Positions 23,561 through 35,187 of a stretch of 64,000 nt of DNA are shown here, piece after piece. The DNA comes from Siphonodentalium dalli (taxonomy: Eukaryota; Mollusca; Scaphopoda; Gadilida; Siphonodentaliidae). Every line of letters starts with the position of its first letter. The first letter of the stretch is position 1. Under the pieces are notes generated by a model that was given only the letters and a program-made list of their open reading frames with translations, did no database searches and had not been told where the DNA came from. The DNA lies in the NCBI GenBank assembly GCA_032622095.1, contig CP136067.1, positions 201,300,681 to 201,364,680 of the forward strand, written 5' to 3'. The translations under genes and the position numbers were made by a program.

Positions 23561-24875
23561 ATCGAATGTGGTGGTGCGCCTTCAGAGCATGTGCGGTTGC
23601 GCGTTCAGGCATGTGGTTGTTCGCGTTTAGGCATGTGGTGGTTGGTGGTGCACCTTCCGAAGCGCCATTGAATATTCTGTTGCGGAGCGGTCGTTGCCGT
23701 GGTTACGATGCATGTGACAACTCACTTCATCGCCATTGGCATGGAGGTTCACTTGGAACATGTATTTCCAGGCGCAGTTAATGACATGGGTCTCAACTAC
23801 TGTTGTCTGTCCATAGGGTTAGTGTACTTGCAGGAGCAGTCCCCTCAGTTTTGAACATTACAAGTGGTATGGTCTGGATGTCTGTTCAGGTTATAGTCTT
23901 ATGCGGTCGTGGTGACCGTTTCATACCAGCACTGGCACGGGCTCTTCCGTCTTTCCCGCATCGTTAAGTAGTTTCGGGATCCAATCGCGTTCATTAAAAG
24001 TCTCGACACCCGCACGCGTCGGTGTTCCAGTTATGCTGCGACTAATACGCCGAAATCGCCCATACATTCGATTTTAATATTGACCCACGTCATTTCAATT
24101 CTCTGGTTATGTCAATCGCTTTTTCATGTTTTCTCTCGAGCTGGGACCTGGTGGCGTCTTTCCGGCCGTAAGACGTGTCGCAGCATGCCGGGTGGTTCCT
24201 CGCTGCCAGTCTCACCCTCGGCGTTTTTTTTTGTGTCCAATCGATTTTTCATTTTATTTTCAGTCCGTGGATTTAATGTTTGATCCCATAATTTTATAAA
24301 TGGGTGTTTGAGTTTCAGTGTCGGTTTCAATTGGTAGTCGGCGCCCATTGTTATACGCCCTGTTGTTGTCGGTACACACTAGCTAAACGGCGTTTACGAT
24401 TCGATAGTGATTGGTATGCCATCTGAATAACCGATGCCCCGCGTGATTATAACCGTGTTTCCGATTGAGTATTCTTATGTCAACGTCGGGCTAGCGGAGC
24501 TCATGTTCCAGGTCGCACGCGGCTAAGTTTCAAGTATTAACAGTACTATATCGTTCTTTCGGCCATTTGGCCACTCCTACATATTCTTCCGTTGGGCTCA
24601 GTACCTGATCTTGAGCAGAATATTTTAACCGCCGACGTGTTTTACCAAACCAAAACTATATGCTAACCATTTGGGTAAGATTATGCATATAACCACGTGT
24701 TTTATACCGCCTACCGTTCCCTCCCATGCCTCTGTCTTTGCTGGTCTGGTACATTCGTGGCAACTATTCTGCGTTTCATATGTTTGCCTGCTTGTTGTAA
24801 GACTTAAAGCCATTCATCAGTCGCTGTCGGGGGTGGGCCCGGTTTCCTTTTTACCTGCGGTGTCTCTTTTCAATA

Positions 24876-25645
24876 ACCATGTTAACCAATAATATGGTCG
24901 GTTGTTCTTAATAAAGAATGGCCATATGGCATATTTGTCTCAGTTTTACATTCTTATCCCATTAATGGTTATAGGGCAGCTTAAAATGGCTGGGGAGAGA
25001 GGTCATAAAATACATTTGTTTACGAAGGAAAATATTTTTATTGACGTTCGACCTTAAGCCGTACAGTTATCAGGCGGCAGTCAATTGCATCGTAGTGTTT
25101 ATAGGTCAAGTGAACTCTCCACCGACCGCGAGGAGTTCGGGAAATCAAGCTGGGATAGTCGTCTTCGTGGAAGCGTGTCCGAAACTATTCAAACAGCGTT
25201 TGCTAGTTCAGCCGGTCAGGTCTTTCCCCACCCTCCCGCCCATTACTCCTTGTCCCCGAGGGACATTCCTCCATGCCAGTGACAAATGGGTACGGTTTTT
25301 GTTTGACTTTGCTTTTTCGGACCTCGATGCGGTATTACGTGTGGCGTGGTACACCCACGGCAGCGGTGGCTAGTTTATGTTATCCCCACTAGCCGGTAAA
25401 TGTTTAAATGTTTAACATATAATATGGTTAACATGGTTAATATGGTTGATATGGTTGATATGGTTAATATGGATAATATGGTTAACATGGTTAATATAGT
25501 TAACATAACCATGTTAACCAATAATATGGTCGGTAGTTCTTAATAAAGAATTGCCGTATCGCACATTTGTCTCAGTTTTACATTATTATCACATTAATGG
25601 TTATAGGGCAGCTTCAAATGGCTGTGGAGAGAGGACATAAAGAGC
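24876..25645. repeat. Direct repeats of about 135 bp flanking 0.5 kb, with a 9-bp array
   Basis: The blocks at 24876-25010 and 25505-25640 both start ataaccatgttaaccaataa and run through tggttatagggcagctt with few differences. Between them, at 25420-25510, lies an array of about ten 9-bp units (atggttaat). The array sequence resembles the start of each block (catgttaacc), so the array may have grown from it. They could be the ends of a degraded element; no LTR hallmark (TG...CA, primer site) is clear. Confidence 0.6.
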
Positions 25646-25870
25646 GTTTATATTATCTGTATGTGATTAACCAATAGAACTGCGCTGTGTTATGTAAACA
25701 GAAGCACAACTTCTGTAACACGAGCAGGCTCTTGTTTACGTACACCATCGTACGAAGTTTAGCCTAATGCATGCAAGTTAGACCAACACCATTATGGTTT
25801 GTCATCCCACTATTCCGGTAATTGGTGAGCTCGGACATAACCACGGTTGCTTATCTGATCAGGGGATAAT

Positions 25871-26237
25871 TATGGAATCATATTAAGGCCACTTGCTAAA
25901 GTGCGCCATTAGTAATGCGCCGAAAGCGCCGAAAGCGACAAAATATGCGCCGTTACGGCGCACTATTTGTCGCTCTCGGCGCTTTTTGCGCGCGCCGAAA
26001 GCGACAAAATGTGCGATATTAGCTTTCGGCGCGTTACTAATGGCGCACTTTTTGTCGCTTTCGGCGCGCGCCAAAAGCGCCATTAGGCATACTATTAGGT
26101 CCACTCCCTAATGGCGCGCACCGGAAGCGACAAAAAGTGCGCCATTGGGGTATGTTTCGGCGCGCGCCGAAAGCGCCGAAAGCGACAAAAAGTGCGCATA
26201 AAGCGCCATTAGCAAGTGGCCCTAATAGGATTCCATA
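25871..26237. mobile_element. GC-rich MITE with dense internal inverted repeats
   Basis: The ends TATGGAATCATATTAAGGCC and (reverse complement of the right end) TATGGAATCCTATTAGGGCC form inverted repeats that continue with ACTTGCTAA. Direct 6-bp repeats GATAAT flank it (25865-25870 and 26238-26243), a possible target duplication. The interior consists of GCGCCGAAAGCGACAAAA and its complement repeated many times, so it can fold into many alternative hairpins. No coding capacity; family unassigned. Confidence 0.65.
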
Positions 26238-27530
26238 GATAATAGCCGTTCGAGAATACCAGTTTCGGCCAAACTATATATACACAGTTAAAAATTTCCA
26301 TCGGTTCGACGGTGTCTCACCGTCATAATCGACAACCCCACACCGTTCCATCAGTTTGACGGCCACACTGTTATTTTATGTGCCCATGGAAATTGTCTAA
26401 ATTAAATATGTACGTGATTCAAACTTTACGACGTGAAAATTCAATAGTATATTTATCGGCGACCATATTATATACGGCAATTACTCCATACAGTAGGACT
26501 GAATCTTACTCTACTGATATTTATTATTAACGCTACCGGTGTATACTGTGCTTGAAAATATAATATCCACTGGTGTTATGTGGGATTAGGTCGATGTAAT
26601 AGCTGCGAATGGGTCGCTTTAAAAGTTGTAGTGTTACCGCGAATGCGGTATCCTCAATAAAATAGTCCGACACATATTAGCACATGTGCTCATATTGATA
26701 ATTACCACACCCTTTGGAAAGCATGCGATCGTGTGGTAATCAAGGATGGATTTCGACAAAATTTCATACTTAGGGGTACTTTTGTCCGGGGAGTGTTTTG
26801 GACGGGTCAAATCGTGACCCCGACCTGACATTGATCTTTAAAACAGTCAATTCAAGGACAAATTGGGTAAAACGGACGGATTTCGACGAAATTTTATACC
26901 TAGGGGTACTTTTCTCCGGGGAGTGTTTTGGACGGGTCAAATCATGACCCCGATCTGACCTTGACTTTAGTAATAGTCAATTCAAGGTTAATTCGCCGGA
27001 AAGCAGATGGGAACAGCCCAGGCGAAGTCGGGCCCACCAGCCAGTGTAATAAAAAGCGAGACAGCTTGAAGAATGTAATGTATAACACGAGAAACGGGAA
27101 AACGTGGTATATGGAAAAGTATCCAAATTTCCCACATGGAATTTGAAAGCTGTTTATATTATAATGATATTATAATTTATATTTATGGCTAATAATATGA
27201 TCTTGGTGGCGTTACCATTTCTGACTATGGTTTTCTTGTATATTATTTTTCCGGCATTTATTGTGTTATGCGTATAGAACGAATTAGCGTGAGTACAACA
27301 CTTATCTCTATCGGGGTTTAGTTACTCGCTTTTGCAAAGCTCATTAAAAACTCCATTTTGTATTTCACAATGCGTATTTGATCGTAATTTGGCGTAGATT
27401 GTTGTTTTTGGGAATCTGTTACCTTTTCGATTGTGGACAGTTGTAAAGACGGTGTGATTTCGTTTCCTTTGATAACCGGACAAGTTTAAATTCTGCGAAA
27501 ATCGACTTAATCATTGACAATTTCCACTAA

Positions 27531-28209
27531 GAGATTCATGGCAAACGTGGCATGATCCATGGTCTCACTTCATTCAGACTTCAGTGCTGTGCTGACTGAC
27601 AGTTGTGACTTAGTATCAAAACACTAGCATATTTACTGACACATGAGTATACATGTACAACTAACACGAGCTTCGATGTCAACCAACAGTGACAATAATA
27701 ACAACAACAACTCAACGAGCAGCTATTTCTATTGTAATGTTCAAAATTCAGTTGACAGTGTTCAGAATCTGATTCAAGTGATTGTTTCAAAACACACCAT
27801 CCCACATCCATGTACATTTACAAGAGATGATATACAATACATGTACTGTGTGGCACAGTGTGCACCAGTGTAATTCACAAGAGATTCATGGCAATCATGG
27901 CATGATCCATGGTCTCACTTCATTCAGACTTCAGTGCTGTGTTGACTGGTGTGACATTGTATCAAAACACTGGCACATGTACTGACACGGGAGGATACAG
28001 GTACAATTAACACGGGCTTCGATGTCAACCAATAGTGACAATAATAACAACAACAACTAAACGAGCAGCTATTTATATTATAATGTTGAAAATGCAATTG
28101 ACAGTGTTCAGAATCTGATTAAAGTTATTGTTTCAAAGCACATCATCCCACATGCATGTACATATACAAGAGAAGATATACATGTACTGTGTGCACCAGT
28201 GTAATTCAC
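27531..28209 (+). repeat. 350-bp tandem duplication inside CACTG copy 2
   Basis: gagattcatggca begins at 27531 and again at 27881, and the following sequence (tcacttcattcagacttcag, then cgatgtcaacca, then gtgtaattcac) repeats with few differences. Copies 1 and 3 have only one unit, so the duplication is private to this copy. Short ORFs across it are shared with copy 1 only as drifted repeat sequence. Confidence 0.75.
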
Positions 28210-28590
28210 ACGAACTTTAAAGTCAACAAGACCGTAAACAATTAACTGACGCCGTGCAGTGATGGATGATCACATATCTACAATTCAAACTTTACAATTA
28301 CTCAGACCAATTCATCCCGTGTTCATCAATTTTCATTGAAACGTGTGGATATGAGACATTGTCATTATTCGCCATGTTATTGTCAAGTTACCGGTATTAC
28401 GACAATTTGCCTGGAATACACTGTTAGTTGGATGTTCTTATCAATTCATCTTTGGCTAACTCCCTGATATTTCATGGAAAATGTGCGACTACAGGAGAAC
28501 ATGGTCGTCAAGTCATTGTGCGCAGTTATTATGGGATCTGCTGTTTTGAAGGTTCCAATCCTAACTACCTGTTACTGATACCGGTATATA

Positions 28591-29097
28591 CAGTACACTA
28601 CCAGTCAAAAGAAGTGGTATATTAAGCGCGCTATTTTCGCACTCAATATCGCAATAATATTGCAAATGGAAACGCTTATAAGCATGTCGCTTGTTATATT
28701 ATTGCAATATTTTGGACTTAATATCTCAATATTTTGCGCTTAATATTGCGACATCTTGCGCTCAAAATTGTGGCATTTTAAATCAAATTTATATTGATAC
28801 TTGTTTATTGTATAAATAGAGACAATGTTTTAGATAATTATGTATATAATTATAGTTGTAAATGCTATATGTGCACTATATGCACAGTATTTCTCTAACA
28901 TTATATAAATATAACACTATCGGGTCTGTATGAAATTTAGCGCGCTTAGTATCGCGATATTTTGCGTTGAATATTGCAATAATAAGCGGGACTGATTGTT
29001 TGGTATTGTGCTATAATCACACGTTTTTCTAAATTGAGCACCCTCAATATCACAATAAAGGCACGCCTAAAAATACCACTTCTTCTGACTGGTACAG
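28591..29097 (+). mobile_element. Tc1/mariner-type MITE (in CACTG copy 2)
   Basis: Same element as 13052-13571. Starts CAGTACACTACCAGTCAAAA after TA and ends TGACTGGTACAG before TA at 29098. The hAT element at 29105 landed right at its right-hand edge. Confidence 0.75.
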
Positions 29098-29104
29098 TAT
29101 TGTC

Positions 29105-30309
29105 CAGGGTTGGGGTAATCGTAATCAGTAATTGTAATCAAAGTAATCGATTATAAAATTTGGAGTAATCATATGTAATCAGTAATCATGACATTTCTTG
29201 ATTACAAGTAATCGTAATCGTAATCGATTACATTCAAATGTACCTGTAATCATGATTACATTTTGATTACTTTTTGATTACTTTTACTAAAATATCCATA
29301 TGGATGGCTATTGGATACTCATAGTCTCATACTGTGGTACTATGGAGTGTGCAAAGATACATACACCATATTAGAAAGTTAATACAATTTTGTCATGTCT
29401 TATGTTAGTGGTACAGTGTGTATGTACATTCTGGCAGTGGACACAGACAACAACACACAATTGTTGAATACAGCATGAATAGCAATAAACTTGTGATACA
29501 GACAAATGAAATGTTCTAATATGAATAAATAGGGTAGCCAACTTCAGTTAAGATTAAATTGAATTGGGATTGCTGCAGACAATGGCTGTAAAGTCACACT
29601 GGTACAATATGGCTAATTAACTGAACAAAGAAGGTGTGACGTACATCGGTGGACCTAATTAGCTGGTTTGTCATTTACTGCACCGATGAAGTTAAGCCTA
29701 ATTTAATCCTCATCAGGATTAACAACGGATGATCATCAAATAAATCTTAATGTTATCTTCATTGTGTTGGGTATTGAATCTAACAGAACATGCAAATATT
29801 TTATAATTGTTTCTGGTAATATATTCATAAATATTATGCGTTCGTTTGAATGTATGTAAGAAAATTAAAAATATATTAAAAATTATTCATATAAATAAAT
29901 ACAAATAAAACATAATGTATTCCCAATAAGTTGGTGTATAACTTCATGATGAAACCTTTCCAATACACGTGAACGTCAAAAAAAAAGTTTTTATGTTTTT
30001 TGCTTGCATCTTTCTATTGTTTCAGTCGTTTCTTGTTTCCATGTTATGCAGTGATGTCTTTATTCAATCATATTAGACATGTTAATTTGAATTATTTCAT
30101 TATTTATTCCTATGCGATCAAAATGGTTGGAAACCAACAATTGTAATCAGATGTAATCAAAAAGTAATCAATTACATTTACTAAAGTAATTGTAATCGTA
30201 ATCGATTACATTGGAAAAAATGTAATCAGTAATCGTAATCGTAATCATGTAAATCAAAAGTAATTGTAATCGTAATCGATTACATTGGTATGTAATCACC
30301 CCAACCCTG
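29105..30309. mobile_element. Non-autonomous hAT transposon, 8-bp target duplication
   Basis: Begins CAGGGTTGGGGTAATCG and ends GTAATCACCCCAACCCTG, an inverted repeat with hAT-like CAGGG/CCCTG ends. It is flanked by exact 8-bp copies of GTATTGTC (29097-29104 and 30310-30317). The uninterrupted site is present in copy 1 at 13571-13578. About 150 bp at the left end and a similar block near the right end are arrays of GTAATC/GATTAC, the style of hAT subterminal transposase-binding repeats. No transposase ORF in 1205 bp. Confidence 0.88.
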
Positions 30310-30914
30310 GTATTGTCATGATGTACGGATTCACCTGTTAAAACAAAAACTGTGTTTACAAGTGACTGGACAATTTCACGCCTTATATATGTATGATGCC
30401 AAAAGTATGCCATTAAGATATTTTACTTTTACATGTACAAAATTTGAGTTTTAACTGTGAAACAAGTAGCTTTGTTTTTATGGCTTAAAAGGGCATGCCG
30501 ATTCATGTTTTAGAATAGTCGAAATTAGTATTACTCATAACTGAATAGTGATGGGTTGGCTTATTTTTATTTACAGCCATATCTATACAGTAGTTGGTGA
30601 AAGGGTTTCAAAGGTGAACACATTACGCGTGCGCAGCCTTTTCCGGATTAAATTATATGAGGCAGATAACAAGCTTGATCCTCTGCAAACTGCAAAGTTT
30701 CATAAGTATCGTAAACTATGATCATAACATAAGAACTAAGATGTATTTTTTAGTTACGAATAATACTAGTTTCGACAATTCAAAAACATATAAATCGTAA
30801 TGCCTACCGGGAAATCATATTGTCACCATGGCAACCTGGCTAATTATATAGTAAATTAGCAAAAAAAGAGCAAAACATTGGTGTTGACCCATGAAAAATA
30901 ACATTGGTCTGACC

Positions 30915-32632
30915 AGGGGGGGGCGAAAACAAGTTGCGAGACATGAGGTGGGGTGGTGGATGGGTACCCAAGGCCGGAAACAGTTTTTGACCACCTTTTT
31001 TGCATTTTTTTTTCATTGACATATGTTCAACTGTTTTAAACATATTTGTTTACATGTTGTGGCTTCTTGCAATATGAGAAGCACTAATACATTCAATATT
31101 GTTATAATTACCCCCATAAGTTGATATAAAATGGAAAAATAGTGAATATTGTGGGGGTGGGTCCCAAAATTTTCATTGATTTTTTTTGCGCGCAATTTTT
31201 TTTATTGTGTCTGTTTCAGCTTGCTTGGCAGTTTTTATATTAAAATTGTCTAGTTCACGGTGTAGATCAATAAAAAACAATACTTCAGATAGCTCTAGGG
31301 TAGGGTGAACTTAATGCAGTCTCACAATATCAGCTAACAACTCATAGCAGAATATTACAATAATTCTTATACTTCATGACAGTCTCTTTAATCATACAGT
31401 TAGTTGATGCATGAGTGTAATGTATGAACTAAATATTTTATCAGTGTTTGTATACTAAATTGATTTTTAATATACTTTTGTCAAATAATTATTTGAATTG
31501 TCAATTATTTGTTTCAGTGTTGTTGACAACCATCAATAAGTAAATAAGTAGACATGAAATAAAGTTTTAATAACATTTATTGAACGAAACAAAAATATAA
31601 CCTTCCTTGGATAGTCTTCTGAAAAGTATAAAAATATTATTTAAATAGATGTGAAGAGGGGCCAGGACACATTACAGTTTTGTTCACATTGTAATTATTG
31701 TATGATTTTATATCCCATAATTACCTGCATATACTAGTATGTAAATGACACTTAATGTCTAATTCAGGCTAATTTGAAAATTATCAAAGAAGTAAAATTA
31801 ATTTACTGAATTAGTGTATATTTATAAGATGATGTACATGCAAGGTGGTCTAGTTTGAAGGCACACATAAAGGTCATGTACAGAATGTGTGTAAATTTCT
31901 TATTGCACATGAACTCCATCCAATACATGACCGAAGTTCAGCTCTGATTGTCCAAATGAATCTCAGTAATATACATCCGGGTATATGGATTTGGCACTAA
32001 ATTGACCATCAACGTTCAAACTCAAAGGGTTAAGCATTATTTTAGGCCTAGTTCTAAGTCGTAATGCGAGGTCGGGTCGGTGGTCATGCAGGCATACATA
32101 AAAGTTAATTCGTACACTGGTTCATATGCACATTTTCCTTTTTGGTATTACTATAGGCTCTATGCCTACTAGTTTTTGTTGCTGGTTGATGTCTGAAAAA
32201 AAGATAAATTTAAGTTTGTGTAATTTTTTATTCTACTGTAGGCCCCAACACTGGCATTAGTTATTTTTTGTTGTCATTCCAGGGGATTCAACATATTTTT
32301 CATCTACTCACCAGCTGTACTAACACAGATGAATAGGCTGGGTTATAAATTTACCAATATAATCACATAATATTCTACCTTTGTTGATTGCTTAGAGTAA
32401 TTTTGCACATGTTTGTTAACAGGAAGTAACATTTAATTTGGTATTTCAAAGAAGGGACCAATATAGAGCGATTGGTCGTTTTTACAGAGGGGACCAACAT
32501 AAAGCTTTGATGTTTTGGGGTGGGTGTCTAAATTTTATGAAAAAAAATGCAAGAAAGTGTGGGTGGGTGTAAAAAAAATGTAAATGTAAAAAAAAGTCCC
32601 CCAAGTCTCGCAACTTTTTTTCGGCCCCCCCT
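30915..32632. mobile_element. 1.7 kb TIR element, 9-bp target duplication
   Basis: Left end AGGGGGGGGCGAAAACAAGT, then TGCGAGAC. The reverse complement of the right end is AGGGGGGGCCGAAAAAAAGT, then TGCGAGAC. Flanks GGTCTGACC at 30906-30914 and 32633-32641 are identical. Copies 1 and 3 carry a single GGTCTGA-type site here. Nine bp fits a Mutator-like element. Sharing of the outer C/G would instead allow a CAGGG...CCCTG hAT with a 7-bp match, so the superfamily is open. No transposase recognised. Confidence 0.75.
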
Positions 32633-32989
32633 GGTCTGACCTTTATTAGTTACGGTCTTGATATTAATTAAAGGGTGCTGAACCGTAAAAAATACAACGG
32701 TCTGACAGTTACTGGTTACGGTCTGCCAGTTACTTTAACGGTTTTATACCGTGGAACATGCTACGGCCTGACCGTATGCTTGTGGCAATATGCTCACCTA
32801 TACATCATGTGACTAGATTGAGTTTAATATAATAGCAATCTATATATCAAGGACCCCTTTAACGTGTTATTAGTACATCACATTAACGGTATAGGTGGTT
32901 TGCATTGATCATATGATAACATAATTCCGTGTCCACTTCAGGAATTATCCTGCAGAACCTAAATTTTGGATGTTAGTCTTTTCGTATGA

Positions 32990-34126
32990 AAGGGTGTGTC
33001 TAGCCAACTGGAAAAATAAACACTTCTTGCTAAAACAAAAAAACTGTCACAAGAACACCTTTAAATAAATTGGATATATATGCATGACAGTTACCACACC
33101 ATTACAGTCTTAAAAAATTCACTATGTCATTAAAACAGGTCTTTTGCATTGACCCTATGATAACATAATTCGTTTACACGTTAGGAATTGTTCCTCAGCG
33201 CATAACTGTTGGATATGTTAGTCTTTCCGTATGAAAAACCCCCTAAAATACCTAAACCCCTGTTACGTTCTCTCGCCCCAAAGAAAACCCTTTCCGAGGC
33301 AGGAATAATTTTTTATTATTATTATTCCTTACCGGAATAGAACCTATTCCATGGTTAAACGTAATGAAAATAGGTTCTATAGGAACAGCACCTATCTGCC
33401 ACACATTTAACCATAAAATAAGTGCTGTTCTGGTAGTATATATATACCGAATTAATGAGATACTGTCTTTATATTTCCTATTTAGATATTTCCGGAACGC
33501 ATCCTATTTTAAGGTTAAAAGTATGGAAAATAGGTGCTGTTCCGGTAGTATATATATTGGGAAAGAAGTCGATATATCGTAAGGTTTGACATTATTTATT
33601 TAATTAATATTGAATTAAGATCTACATATAGGAAATATATAATGACAGTAGCTCATTAATTCGGTATATATATACTACCGGAAAACACCTATTTTATGGT
33701 TAAACGTATGGTAAATAGGTGCTGTTATGGTAGTATATATATATACTACCGGAATAGAACCTATTCCGGTAGTATATATATAAGTAATAATAAACAAATC
33801 AAATTTAACTCCTGCCGAGGAAAGGGTTTTCTGTGGGGCAAGAGATCGTAACAGGGGTTTAGGTATTTTAGGGGTTTTTTTCATACGGAAAGACTAACAT
33901 ATCCAACATTTAGGCGCTGAGGAACAATTCCTAACGTCTACACGAATTGTGTTATCATAGGGTCAATGCAACAGACCATTTTTAATGACATAGTGAGATT
34001 TTAAAGACAGTATTGGTGTGGTAACTGTCATGTATAAATATCCAATTTATTTAAAGGTATTCTTGTGAAATTTATTGTTTTATTTGCTTAAGGGTTAATT
34101 TTTCCAGTTGGCTAGCCACACCTTTT
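32990..34126. repeat. Fold-back repeat with a nested inverted-repeat centre
   Basis: Arms of about 350 bp: agggtgtgtctagccaactg at 32991 pairs with cagttggctagccacacctt ending near 34124. Pairing continues through aaataaattggatat, taacataattcg and agtctttccgtatgaaaaa to about 33345/33780. The centre contains at least five units mixing ACCTATT, GGTTAAA and GGTAGTATATATATA in both orientations. The block at 32880-32990 is also a diverged direct copy of part of the left arm (tttgcattga...gtatgaaa). No ORF of note. Confidence 0.75.
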
Positions 34127-34139
34127 CAGTTAGATAAAA

Positions 34140-35180
34140 GGTAATGATTAATATGCAGTGATTAAAACTCAACGTCTATTGAAAGTCAAAAGTCAATGAA
34201 TTGGACTATTTCACTATGCTGGTGTCTGAGTTAATATTAATCACTAAATTTGTCATTCTATAACTTCTCTCCGTTTATAAACATTTTGCAACGAATATGT
34301 CTCCAAAAAAACAGGCAATACCAACTATGGAATTTAATATTAGATACAGTGGGACCAGCAGCAAAATGGCCTACTGAACTAAGAAGAATATTTTGGACCA
34401 GCAACATTAATAACTTTCAAAGATTGAGATTTGTGACGTTTTGTTAATGGAAATCAGGAGGGTACAACCACCGCGTGGTGTGAAGTATCTCATTTCAACG
34501 GGGATATCAATATAGCTATTATGGTGTGGGGTCAATCAAATGAACAAATGCAATGCTAATCATGACACAAAACTTATAATAATTATGCGTCCTCTACATA
34601 TCTATAAATATATATGGGGCTACATCCGAAGATAATCTGTTCTCTTGGTTTGTTTTTTTAATCATTCATACGGGCGGTGTATAACTGGCGAATCATGCGG
34701 AAAGCATGATCGCCTATATGTGAAACAGTCTTTACTGTACTATAGTCTGGTGCATATCAAGCAAAACGGCCGCCACGACAGACGTAATCTTGTCTGTAGT
34801 CTAAGCGGCCACTAAACACGAGGATTTTGAAACTTAAGAAATGGGGTTCTGCGATGTTATAAGGGTGATACCAAATCGAAGGCATCAGCCATTTCGTATG
34901 CGATATTGTAATTGAAACTCTCTGGGATCTCTGTCTATTACTCGTCGATAGATAATCTGATGGTTCATATGAGCCGTTCCCTTTGAATGTGTGAAGATAT
35001 TTTGTAACGAAGGGTATATTGGCTCTAAACATATCACAGATATTTCTCGGTACTTCAACAAGATTTTCGATGTGATTTCGATAGTACTTCACCAAACCAA
35101 TGACAATATTATGTCACTATATATATGGGCATTTAATGAATCATTACATTGGTCCGACTAAACCACCAACTAAATATATA
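34140..35180. other. No gene recognised
   Basis: A 112-codon minus ORF at 34757-35095 shows no motif that I recognise. The rest is AT-rich and unassigned. Confidence 0.4.
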
Positions 35181-35187
35181 ACTTTGA

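Larger units (their letters stand above)
26283..32782 (+). mobile_element. CACTG family, copy 2 (right end truncated, multiply interrupted)
   Basis: Left end CACAGTTAAAAATTTCC followed by the same GACGGT subterminal array as copy 1. The right end stops at about 32782 inside the ACCGT array (ctgaccgtatg) without the terminal CTAACAGTG. It contains a private stretch at about 26530-27180 with two 130-bp tandem units (26748 and 26878, each starting ggatttcgac), a 350-bp tandem duplication (27531-28209), the Tc1-type MITE, a hAT element and a further TIR element. Nothing in it is coding. Confidence 0.65.

Noticed and set aside
24876-25645. A possible LTR retrotransposon with 135-bp LTRs
   Set aside because: No TG...CA ends, primer-binding site, polypurine tract or gag/pol motif between or beside the repeats.
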